This document shows, in pieces, positions 42,883 to 52,580 of a DNA stretch of 64,000 bases. The DNA comes from Isoetes taiwanensis (lineage: Eukaryota > Streptophyta > Lycopodiopsida > Isoetales > Isoetaceae), in contig JAJEKV010000048.1 of NCBI GenBank assembly GCA_021234155.1, positions 558,001 through 622,000 of the forward strand, in the 5' to 3' direction. Numbering within the stretch: position 1 is the stretch's first letter; each line of letters opens with the position of its first letter. Made by a program: the position numbers and the translations under genes. A model generated the notes under the pieces. That model was not told the origin of the DNA. It saw nothing but the letters and a program-made list of their open reading frames with translations, and made no database searches.

Positions 42883-45800
42883 AGAATAGAATAGAATAGA
42901 ATAGAATTGTTTTTATCGTCCACGGAGACCAATCGGCCTATGGGACCCAATACAAAAGCGCAGCAAGATCACATTATCGCCGGATTAAAAACCCCGCCCA
43001 AGGGTTTTCGAGGAAAAACCGCGGCGGCAATAAGCTGGCGACATCAACTAAATGGTTGATCGGGGCATATCTCGAGCCCTCAAGTCAGTACTTCCTGAAT
43101 GTATGATCCGAGTGGAGCCGCATCAAGTCGCCAAAGATATCATGTGTAGCGGCTCATCGGTCCTAATCAATCGAGCATAGCGTGTCCGAATCGATCATAT
43201 CTTTGGGCAGCTCTCGGAAAGTGTGACACTCATCCTCAACAGCCGATGCCCGGGTAAAGACCGACAAATCCTATCCCGACGTGGCTCCCCAATCCATCAA
43301 CTTTGTCTCAATCCAGGAGATGGTGGACACTCGTGCGAATGGAGGATTATATGCGCTTTTTCATGGGCGATGTGAACGTAGGTAGCGGTTGTGGGCCTCG
43401 TTCTAATGTGGGATTTATGTGCTGCTTGTAATGTCTTTTTTTGACTTGCTCCGAGCCACTCGAATCCCAAAGCTTGCCGGAGAAACAAGCATCAAGGTAA
43501 CATCTCAGTCATCACGATGACCCTCTGTTTTCTACGGATGCACATGTGCTCTGGACATTCCATCTAGTTAGCCTTGTGACTCTTTTATCCTTCCAACAAT
43601 TCTTGAGTCGTTGTGGTCCCATTGCCTTTGCATAAGCCAAGTCGCGTTAGACGATCATCATCCATATTTACCACCACGGGAAATAGGCGATGTGTCTATC
43701 AAGGGTCATCGGTTGAAGTGCTTGGAAACTGTCTCGCAACAAAATTTGATATGGGACCGTGGATTTCACTCCGAGTGCTGTGCTAAGAAGGCCTACACTT
43801 TTGTTCTAAGTCGCCCAAGTAGCAAAGGGACACCACCGGCCCTGGACTTCAACTCCGTATAAAAAGCGGGGCTCTACCAATACCCCGAGCGGATGTGCTC
43901 GATGCCCCAATCATATAGTTACGCTCTGGTTATTGTTCTCGCGATTGCATAGAGTGCTTTCCTACCTGGCCGCTACACGCAATCTTATGGAAGTGTCCCA
44001 AAGATAGTGTAGAAGGAAACTCCACTCCGGATACTTGTAGGTGGGTGTCACCTCCACTTGTTGCCCTCGATAAGTGAATGAAGGGGCCTTGGATGGCGCT
44101 GAGGATGAGATTAAGACCACCTTGGTCTTGGCGGATTGACCTTCATGTCGTGGCACGGCGAGAATGTATCGAGCATCTAAGTGTGAGACCGCATATCCTC
44201 ACGGAGTGTGAGCTAAGAGGTCAACATCGTCTGCATAGATGAGTTGTCGATGACCCTCGATGCAAAAGTTGGGTCCACCCCCATTGTCCATGAGCTGGTG
44301 TTCCAACCCGGTCAATGCATGAACCAAACAATGTTGGGAAAGAGGACATCCCTGGCGGACCCCAATATTTGCTAGTGAATGGTTGTCCCGATCATCCGTG
44401 ATCCGGCCCTGTACAACTCGCACTAAAAGGTAGTTGAATACTTAGAAACCCGTACCTTAAAAATCCGTATGCAAAGATTTTTTAAAGGTTTTTTAAAAAA
44501 ATATAAAAATCCTTAGAATACAAATTTTATAGAAATTACAATATAGCCATTACAATATGAAATTCTAAGCTGTAAGCCTACAATTCTAACCCTAAACCTA
44601 AATTCTAAACTTTGTAATCCTAAATTCTCAACATTTCTAACCCTAAACCTAAGTGTACACAATGTAAGCCTAAACATTCTAACCCTAAATTTAAACATTC
44701 TAACCCTAAACCTAAACATTCTAACCCCTGTAAACCTTAATTCTAAACATTCAAACCCTAAACCTTAATGTGCAAAAAAAAAAAATTAGGGGCTTCCCTT
44801 TTTTTTTTTTTTTTTTATATCCCATTCCATAAAAAATTTTTTAGAATGCACGGATTTTTATAGAAGATTTTATGAATAAAAAGCGCGTTTTTTAACCACC
44901 TTGTCTCGCATAACTTTGATAATCTTTGCATTTTGCATATCCACGGGAACCTCTAGTTGCTTTAATCTTTCCCATAACTTTTCGAGGCGGTGTCAAAAGC
45001 CTTTGCAAAGTCAACAAAGCAACAATACGGGTCCCGTAGGCCGGTTTCGCTATCCTCAACCAAAGTCCTCAATGTGAAGATATGATCAATGGTTGAATCT
45101 GGGATCACGAACCACGCTTGTGTGAGCTTCGTACACTGTTATACCTTTTTGGTCAAGCTGTTGCTCAATAATGCCGGCTAGCGGTTTGGCAAAATCGGCC
45201 CGACCATGATTGTTCGGTAATTGGTTGGACTATGTGGATCTCTCACGCCTTTGTAAATGGGGACAAGCTTGTGGTCCCTTGCTAGGGGAATTCTTCCTAT
45301 AGCTCTGTTGAACATAGTGGTTAGGCTGGTACCATAGGCTCCCACCTTCTTGAGCAACCCTTGCACGCATACCATCAAGTCAGATTTGCTTTCCCATTGG
45401 CCAAAGCGAATTTGCGGAATACTGGGTAACATCATCCTCTGCAACGATTTCTAATGTCGGACCATGCATTGGGGGTATGTGGTGCTTTCGTGTCCTTGAG
45501 GATCATAGAGTTCTTTGCGGTATTGTTCCCCTTTGCTCATTAGTGATGTTCCCCGTAGGCTAGGTACGGCTTCGAAGAACCTTGCTACCAAAAGATTCTA
45601 GGATGGCGTGCAATGTCTTGAGATTTCCTTTGATGGCGACATTTCCTTTGATGGCGTGCAATGTCGCGAGATTTCTTTGCCTTCAAGAAAGCACGATCTT
45701 TGTGTGGTGGCATGTGGGCGCATTCGCGAGGATCTGTGATCTGGCGGGAAGCCGGCATTTGTATTCTTACACTTTCGGCATCAAACCCACCAGATTTGGG

Positions 45801-46483
45801 GAATGTTGCGATCCTGTGATACCTCTCGGGCATGCTATCCCAAAACATCTTTTAGCGATTACCAAGGGCTCAATCAGTCGGTGACCGATTTCTTTGCTCT
45901 GGCGTGGGCACGCAAAATTCTGAAAAGGTCATCTATGAGCATATCGGCATAATCCTTTGCTGCTCATAAATCAATCGCAAGCGAGGTATACAAGGGCTGC
46001 ATCGTAGAAGGGTTCTAGCGAGGCGCCAAGCCAGCTGCCGGTAGAGTGGAAGGTGATCTGGTGTCTCCTCATCTCTTTTATGCATTGCCCTGCGAAAGTG
46101 GTTGATCAAATGTACATCTGCTCAACGACTAATAGATAGTCCACCACACTAGATCCTCCACCCCGATTCTCTTGTCTGCGGGTGCACTTACGGAGGAAGG
46201 CCGCTTTGTGCCATTACAAATTACCAAGTCAAAGACACCACATAGTAGAAACAGCCGCTTGCCAAAGCGTGACGACTATCATCGATGTTAGTGGCCCGGC
46301 CGCCTCGCGGTAGCGGTGTAACACATCTGAGCCAAGGGATCAAGTCTCATGGGGCTGCTCTACTCTGTCAGATTGCATTGAAGTCCCCAAGGAGTACCAC
46401 ACTACCCAACTGTCTATGTTGCTGTATGTCATCATATAGATCGACATATGGAACAATAAAGAATTTCAAGTATCTTTTGTGAC
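42883..46483 (-). pseudogene. LINE of a second family (endonuclease, RT, microsatellite tail)
   Basis: Read on the minus strand from the right. VVLLGDFNA of the endonuclease lies near 46375-46395, then VVDYLLV near 46125-46145. The RT N-terminal piece (45178-45444) contains LVPIYKG and NYRTI. RT continues with GVRQGCPLS and the catalytic YADD (about 44226-44350), then KTKVVLI...FTYRGQQVEVTPTYKY (43985-44135). A 3' UTR ends with TTTTTAATCC..., GGGTCCCATAGGCCGATTGG, TCTCCGTGGACGATAAAAA and a TATTC microsatellite (42883-42906). Frames are broken throughout. The RT is split between 44427 and 44902 by a TIR element. The terminal sequence identifies the parent of the short LINE tails elsewhere in the window. 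Confidence 0.8.
44427..44902. mobile_element. TIR insertion with telomere-like repeats inside LINE RT
   Basis: Left AAGGTAGTT and right AACCACCTT are inverted, as are AAAAATCCGTATGCA (left) and TGCACGGATTTTTATAG (right). The interior 44575-44765 is built from ATTCTAACCCTAAACCTAAA-type units, close to the plant telomere repeat CCCTAAA with interruptions of ACATT. LINE RT coding resumes on both sides. No target duplication could be defined. Confidence 0.6.
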
Positions 46484-47044
46484 ATAAGAATATTTCTGAC
46501 GCATATAAATTTATTTGCAAAGATAATTAAAAGTGCTTTGGGCTAGTCCTTTTTTTTTTTTGGCATTCTTTTGTGAACGTTTGGAGGGCGACAGCTAGAA
46601 GCGAGGTAAGTTTGATAGTGCAACTGGAAGCTTCTGATTCTGTGACGGCAACTGCAAACAACTACTTTTGATAAGTTATTTTCCTAAGAAGCTTCCGATT
46701 CCGTGGCGGCAGTTGCAAACAACTTCTTTCGATAAGTTTTTTTCCTAGGCTTTTTTGCAAGTGAACATCTGTCTCGTGTTTTAACTATAATCATTCAATT
46801 GAACTGGAAATGGGAATTCGGTCTAAGCCATCTGTGGAAATAGCATTGGCAATGTGGATTTATAAAGTCTCCTCAATGCTACTGCCCCTTCATTCATTCT
46901 TTCTACATCCATGACCGCAGTAGCGATTGTACATGTACGGATTAAAGTGCCTATGGCTTTTCTTTCCCTTTTTTTTTTGCTTGTTCAAATTTTATGGTTG
47001 TATGAACATTCCTGTAGCTTTTAGTTTATATATGTCTTGCCCCT
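46484..47044. repeat. Unassigned DNA with a 60-bp tandem duplication
   Basis: 46628-46686 and 46688-46748 are two copies of GAAGCTTCTGATTCTGTG..GGCA..TGCAAACAACT..TTTTCCTA. The second copy has CCGATTCCG where the first has CTGATTCTG. No gene is seen in the region. Confidence 0.7.
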
Positions 47045-47222
47045 TTAATCATGGCAACGGTTTTTCCCCAGTGGGGTTTTTTAATCCGGGCCATGGTGCT
47101 CACGGGCTTCAGCCCATGCAATGTATTTTTGTTTTCTTTGTACTTGTGGTCGCATGTCCTTCGTGACGCTGCCTTTGTGGTGCGACGTAAAAATATACTT
47201 CCTTCCTTCCTTCCTTCCTTTA
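47045..47222 (+). mobile_element. Variant LINE or SINE tail with (TTCC)n end
   Basis: GGTTTTTCCCCAGTGGGGTTT, TTAATCCGGGC, a variable centre, GTGGTGCGACGTAAAAATA and then CTTCCTTCCTTCC. The layout equals the LINE tail at 52293-52437, but the centre differs, so it is a diverged subfamily. Confidence 0.6.
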
Positions 47223-47855
47223 TTTAGGAAGGGTAGATCACAAGTGCTTCCTTGTAAAATATCTACCTGCATTCATTTGTACCACGTTGGAACCCCAATG
47301 TTTCCAGATATAGATAGTTTGTGAACAACAAACTTGAATAAGGGATTATTGTAGGGAGAATGCACGTGAAAGTAAGTCCTGAGATGGCAAATGTACTGAT
47401 ATTGTCTATGTAGATAGAACATAATACTATAAGACATGCTGGAGATGTGGACATTGTACTGAGCAAGATAAGATCGAAGGCAAAGGCTAGTTCAAAGATT
47501 ATCTTTGAAAAAGTAAGCGTATTCATGGTTGAAGGCCACTATATAAAATAAATTGTATAATCTGTAAAAAAAGTTATATTATCGCTTAGAAAAGTTTTAT
47601 ACGGTGAGTCGGGTGGTTCCTCCTCTTTCTAATGGATGCACTGCCTTGGGGCTGTCGAACTGAGCCATGCCGCAACGAACGGTGATCGCAACGGAGTTCC
47701 GAGCAAAAAACAGATTTCAAGGCAAGTGGAGCCGAAAAGTGGCTTAGGGTTAGGGTTATGGTACTTATAGGTTAGGTTTCCATGTCATTGCCACGTGGCT
47801 CCAATGGGATCTCTCCATGTGGCAGATGCCCAATGAGCTAGGGCCATGTGGAAAT
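47223..47855. other. No supported gene
   Basis: Unremarkable sequence flanking the LTR at 47856. GGCTTAGGGTTAGGGTTATGG near 47740-47760 is a very short telomere-like motif. No coding or RNA feature. Confidence 0.5.
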
Positions 47856-48453
47856 TGTAGAAACAAGGTACAAGTTTATAAAATGAGAACCACTTAGAGA
47901 ATTATATGCACTAAGATTATTCTTCAATGTTAATTGCCACTTCAAAGAATTAGGCAATAAACAATTTTTCAATGAAATATGCCCTTCATTTAAGTAACTT
48001 ACTGTAGCTTTGAAATTGATCAGATTCAAATAGTTCCTTGGCTAGCCCAAGCCTTGGTTACAATGTTAGGTTCATCCGATCATGCATCACACATGCATGC
48101 CTATTCAAAATACTTGTTCAATTTAATAGTGTTCAGTCCGACAGCTATGCCGAACCAACTTCCAACGGATCAGCCTGAACCGATCTCCTATTTCCTTTAT
48201 TCTTCATGGCTCCAAAATATTGGACCGATTTATCATACTATAAATAGTTAAGATTAACTTAACCATCATGCTCAAAATTAGAGTCACTAAATAGTCATGG
48301 CAATTATCTTGACTCCCCTTTTGAAAACCTTTGAACATGATCTTCTTCCCTAGTTCATATAAATGGTTTTCCAATGTTCATAAGGTCATCATGTCAATCT
48401 TCAGTCTTACTGCGTAGAATACATGTACAGCTAGACATTATTCACATTCTTCA
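47856..48453 (-). mobile_element. 3' LTR of minus-strand copia element 3
   Basis: On the minus strand it runs TGAAGAATGTGAATAATG to CTTGTTTCTACA style ends, 598 bp, nearly the same sequence as the array LTRs at 10272 and 13224. A polypurine tract abuts its 5' edge, which fixes the LTR boundary. No primer-binding site follows, as expected of a 3' LTR. Confidence 0.9.
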
Positions 48454-48465
48454 TTCCCCCTTAAT
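48454..48465 (-). other. Polypurine tract of element 3
   Basis: The minus strand reads TTAAGGGGGAA directly before the LTR start TGAAGAATG. It differs from the array tract AAGGGGGAGCAAA, which precedes the 1.85-kb module instead. Confidence 0.8.
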
Positions 48466-48485
48466 GTCATAAGTTGTACTGTATT

Positions 48486-49168
48486 TCATCTTTCAATAAA
48501 TTGAACCTGCACTCTGGTAATGGTCATGATATCTGCTACTTGATTTGCACTGCAAATATATGTTAATTTACTCATTCCTTTTTCCACAGTTTCCCTTATG
48601 AAATGAAGCTCCAACTCAATGTGTTTGGATCTCTCGTGTAAGATTGGATCCTTTGACATGGCTATGCAGCTAGTGTTGTCACAGAACATTTCTGTTGTAT
48701 GATCATGAGGAAAACCAAGCTCACTGATCAATCTTCTTTCCCATATTAATTCTTTAGCAGCTAAGGTAGCAGAAGCATATTCGCTTACGCACTAGTGCAT
48801 AGCGATAGACCCTTGCTTTTTGCATTTCCATGCTATTGGTGCTCCTCCCAGAAAGATTAGATAATATCTGAGGTGGATTTCCTTCGATCCAGATCCCCTC
48901 CCCAATCAGCATCACAGTATGCTTTGAGGTTCATATATTCTGTGCTGAATGTAATTCCAGTGTTCATTGTTCCCTTGAGATACCTGAGTACCCTTTTTGC
49001 AACAGTCCAGTGACCATTGCCTGGATCATTGAGATATCTGCTTAGCATATTAACTATATAAGCTATATCAGGTCTTGAACAGTTAGCCACATATGCTAAA
49101 CATTTAACAAGTGACTTGTATGGCACATCTTGCGTTTCTTCTCTTTCAGCCAAAGTTTTAGGACTCAT
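48486..49168 (-). pseudogene. Copia RNase H, element 3
   Basis: Block 49168-48857 has YKSLVKCLAYVANCSRPDIA, GHWTVAKRVLRYLKGT and CDADWGGD, then stops at SDII. The frame resumes through APIAWKCKKQGSIAM and a stop near the normal SSAEAEY (here VSEYASATLAAKELIW). The last block 48731-48486 carries MFCDNTSCIAMSKDP and HIELELHFIRETVEKG. The order of the copia RNase H domain is complete, with at least two breaks, and it ends 21 bp before the polypurine tract. Confidence 0.82.
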
Positions 49169-49858
49169 TAATTCTGATATTCAGGTATTACAGGAGTTTT
49201 TGTTATTTTGCAATCCTTCATTTTGAATCTGTGTAACATAGATTCTATCTGCCCCTTTTCTGTTAGGTCAGCCTTTTGTTTTCTCTATTTCTGTGCACCT
49301 CGATTCCCAAGAATTTTGATAATTCCCCTAAATCTATCATCTTGAACCTTTGATTGAGGATTTGTTTGCAGTGTTCTAAAACCTTCATTCCCTTTGATAC
49401 TGTAATATTGTCATCGCATAAAGGGCTATGATGCACCATTTATTTCCAGCTTTGTATTTATAAAGATTGCCCTGAGTTTATGAAACCCTTGCTCTCTGAG
49501 GTAAGTATCCACGCATGTAACGTTCCTAACCGACATGCCCTTAACCAAATGGGCAAAACCGTCTAGACATTTATGAGTAGTCACTTCTACCGATCTTGAA
49601 CCTTTGATTGAGGATTTGTTTGCAGTGTTCTAAAACCTTCATTCCCTTTGATACTGTAATATTGTCATCCGCATGAAGGGCTATGATGCACCATTTATTT
49701 CCAGCTTTGTATTTATAAAGATTGCCATTATTCCTGAGTTTATGAAACCCTTGCTCTCTGAGGTAAGTATCCACGCATGTAACGTTCCTAACCGACATGC
49801 CCTTAACCGATATGCCCTTAACCAACTGGGCAAAACCGTCTAGACATTTATGAGTCAC
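49169..49858 (-). pseudogene. 3' half of copia RT, element 3, with partial duplication
   Basis: After the TRIM insertion the RT resumes at CVDTYLREQGFHKLRNNGNL, with the catalytic box HADDNITV (family YVDDNII) in 49571-49858. Then LGELSKFLGIEVH near 49300 leads to RNase H. The segment 49593-49852 (RT plus about 75 bp of TRIM LTR) is also present as a shorter copy at 49338-49592, a tandem duplication formed after the TRIM insertion. Confidence 0.78.
49338..49852. repeat. 255-bp tandem duplication spanning the RT-TRIM border
   Basis: Both halves start ATCTTGAACCTTTGATTGAGG and run through GTAAGTATCCACGCATGTAAC into TRIM LTR sequence. The left half is about 5-12 bp shorter at two places. Confidence 0.85.
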
Positions 49859-50480
49859 TTCTACCCATTTATGCCGGTGTCTTGGGAACGCGACACCCAG
49901 ATCTATTCGAGCTGTCTCCTATGGGTCCGTTACAATTTCTCCCACTAAACTATGCTCGTCCTCAAGCATCACAAACTAAGTCATGACCTACCGTCCAACG
50001 ATATTCCGGGTCATACTTCCCCCACGGAGACTCGAACTCGAGCCCTGCTCTGATACCAAATGTAACGTTCCTAACCGACATGCCCTTAACCAACTAGGCA
50101 AAACCGTTCTAGATGTTTATGAGTAGTTGCTTCTACCCATTTATGCGGTGTCACCGAGGGCGACACGGATCTACTCGGCGGTCTCCTCCTATGAGTCAGT
50201 TACAATCTCTCCCACTAGAACTATGCTCGTCCGCGAGCATCACAAACCATAGAACACACCATCCCATGGTGTCCAAGACCAAGTCATGACTTACTATCCA
50301 ACGGTATTCCGGGTCATACTTGCCCCAATGGAGACTCGAACTCGAGCCCTGCTCTGATACCAAATGTAACATTCCTAACCGACATGCCCTTAGCCAATTG
50401 GGCAAAACCGTCTAGACATTTATGAGTAGTCGCTTACGCGACACCAAGATCCTCGAGCAGTCTCTCATGGGTCCGTTACA
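49778..50480 (-). mobile_element. Tandem TRIM retrotransposon (three LTRs, two interiors)
   Basis: On the minus strand LTRs start TGTAACGGACCCAT (or close) and end AACGTTACA: 50480-50365, 50204-50061 and 49934-49778. Each of the first two is followed at once by TTTGGTATCAGAGC (50364-50351, 50060-50047), the Met-tRNA site. The interiors, 160 and 126 bp, end in TAGTGGGAGA(G/A)AT, a polypurine tract. No coding capacity. Element 3's RT codons read TACAAATGCAT before and TGCGTGGATAC after the insertion, so a 5-bp target duplication TGCAT/TGCGT with one change is present. Confidence 0.9.
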
Positions 50481-51750
50481 ATGCATTTGTACCACTCCCT
50501 TGGTGATTGTTTAAGTCTATATATAGCTCTATTCAGCTTCCAAGCCTTATTTTCACCTTCCTTGAACCCTGGCGGTTGCTTCATAAATATGTCTTCCTCT
50601 AGTTTTGCATTCAAGAATGCCGTGTTCACATCCATGTGATGGATTTCAAAATTATGCGCATTTGCAATTGATAAGAGCATTCTGATGCTGTTCATCTTTA
50701 CTAGAGGGGAGAATGTCTCCTCATAATCTTGCCCTTTTCTTTGGGAAAATCCTTGAGCTACAAGGCATGCCTTGTATTTTGGGGTAATACCATCTGATCC
50801 AGTCTTGACTTTAAATAGCCATTTACATCCAACTATATTTTTGCCTTTTGAAATAGCTGTAAGTATATAAGTTTCTGTCCTCTTGAAAGAGGCCATTTCA
50901 TCATGCATGGTCTCAAGCCATTTATCTTTATTGGATGATTTCAGTGCTTCTGAGTAATTTTCTGGTACATTAAAATCTGATAGCATCAAAGTTTCAAATA
51001 TATCATGTAACTCACCTTTTTGTTCTATAAGTCTTTTGCTTTTTCCATAGATATCTCTTCCATGCAATTCTTCATCTATTTTGGCATCTTCTTTTAGTAT
51101 TTGTGCCTCTGTTTTTCTTTTCCTTGTAGGCTGCTCTACAGATACCTCCTCTTGCTGGAGATTTTCAGTTTGTACCTGCACAGGCTCAAGATTGACATCA
51201 ACGTTTATGAGTTTAGTCTCAGGTTCTTCATCAAACACAAACTTAACTTTTGGTTCTGGACCTTTGATCTCTATCACATCAGCCATGTCCTTTGTTTCAG
51301 ATCTAGTAATCTCATCATGAGTGTTTTCTTTTGGAATAATTTTATAGTATTGGGTCTCATCGAACACTACATCCCTCAATATCCTTTTCTTTTTTGGATC
51401 ATAAAGCCTATATGCCTTTGATTGCTCGTCATATCCTACCAAATATGAGATGTAGGCTCTGTTATCAAGTTTCTTTCGTAGTTCTTCTGGCACATGTACA
51501 AAAGCCAAACATCCATAGCTTTTTAATTTATCATAGTTTGGTGTCTTACCATTCCAGAGCATCTCGGGAATGGCACCATGTATGCTTGATGTTGGCAGCA
51601 AATTTTGAATATAAACAGCTGCTCTCATTGCTTCTTCCCACAGAAAGTTTGAAAGGCCCGCATACTTAAGCATACTCCTTACGACATTAAGAATTGTGCG
51701 GTCTTTCCTTTCAGCAATCCCATTTTGCTGAGGAGAGAATCTACAGTCAA
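50481..51750 (-). pseudogene. Copia integrase end, linker and 5' half of RT, element 3
   Basis: A long open stretch of 402 codons (51673-50465). It has SNFLWEEAMRAAVYIQNLLP, MLWNGKTPNYDKLKSYGCLA and YLVGYDEQSKAYRLYDP (integrase C-terminal region), then an acidic linker. RT follows with NIVGCKWLFKVK, QGFSQRKGQDYEETFSPLV and HHMDVNTAFLNAKLEEDIFM, to REWYKC, where the TRIM insertion cuts it. The integrase catalytic Glu (GIAERK, near 51715-51735) lies upstream in this frame. Unlike element 2, no stop occurs at the NFLWEE position. Confidence 0.88.
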
Positions 51751-52269
51751 TTGTCTCTTGATGCCCTTATTTTTGCAGTAAGCCTTGAATTCATTTGAGA
51801 GATACTCTCCTCCCCTGTCAGAGCATAGACATCTTACCTTTCTTCCCATTTCTAGTTCAACTTCACTCAGATACTGCTTAAATGCTTCAAAAGCCATATT
51901 CTTTGATCTTAGACAGTATACTTTTGCTCTTCTGCTAAAATCATCAATGAAAGTCATGAAATATTTCTTTCCTGTCATACCAGTGACATTCAGTGGATCA
52001 CACAGGTCTGTGTGCACTAAGTCCAGTATACCCTTTGCTCTTTTTGAAGATTTTCTGAAAGGAAGTCTATTATGTTTGCCAAGTAAATAGCCTGCGCATT
52101 TAAATTCATCAACATTGTTATCTTGAGCATTTAACAAACCTTGTATAATGAGTTGTTCTACTGTTCTGAAATTCACATGGCACAGTATTTCATGCCATGT
52201 CTTGATAGATGGACATGCAACTACATTTAACACTAGAGTTGTTACTGGAACTATCCAGGGTTCATCCAC
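51679..52269 (-). pseudogene. Copia pre-integrase and integrase core, element 3
   Basis: 196 open codons: WHEILCHVNF (GAG-pre-integrase), then a CX2C-like region reading AGYLLGKHNRLPF with one Cys altered, then HTDLCDPL (first catalytic Asp), FMTFIDDFSR and CSDRGGEYLS (second Asp). A one- to two-base indel near 51750 throws the rest out of frame (SPQQNG region). A LINE tail interrupts the N-terminal side at 52293. Confidence 0.83.
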
Positions 52270-52292
52270 CAGAATTGGTCCAGCATACCCTC

Positions 52293-52437
52293 GGTTTTTC
52301 CCTCGAAAACCCTTCGGGGCGGGGGTTTTTTAATCCGGGCAGTAATCCGCTTGCTGCGTTTTTGTATTGGGTCCCATAGACCGATTGGTCTCCGTGGACG
52401 ATAAAAGTACCTTCCTTCCTTCCTTCCTTCCTTCCTC
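52293..52437 (+). mobile_element. 5'-truncated LINE tail with (TTCC)n end
   Basis: GGTTTTTCCCTCGAAAACCC, TTTTTTAATCCGGGC, GTATTGGGTCCCATAGACCG, TCTCCGTGGACGATAAAAG and then CCTTCCTTCC repeats to 52436. This equals the 3' end of the LINE at 42883-43030 in the opposite orientation, with a TTCC instead of a TATTC tail. It is inserted in element 3 upstream of the integrase. Confidence 0.82.
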
Positions 52438-52580
52438 TGCAACTTAAACCCAGATATCTAACAAGAGAAATTTCAATTTCATAAGATACCATCACTTTTG
52501 GAATCTTCACTTGATTCTTTATGGCTATAGAGAATTTCATGACCAATGGATTTACTGATATGTTGTGGTGATTGCCCAAA
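52438..52580 (-). pseudogene. Likely 5' remainder of element 3 pol
   Basis: The minus-strand frame reads KFSIAIKNQVKIPKVMVSYE and EISLVRYLGLSC, which would precede the pre-integrase domain once the LINE tail is removed. It does not match the usual protease-integrase spacer well. No gag, 5' LTR or primer-binding site lies to the right, so element 3 is 5' truncated here. Confidence 0.4.

Noticed and set aside
47740-47760. Telomere repeat TTAGGGTTAGGGTTA
   Set aside because: Only about two units long; chance or relic, not a telomere or an array.
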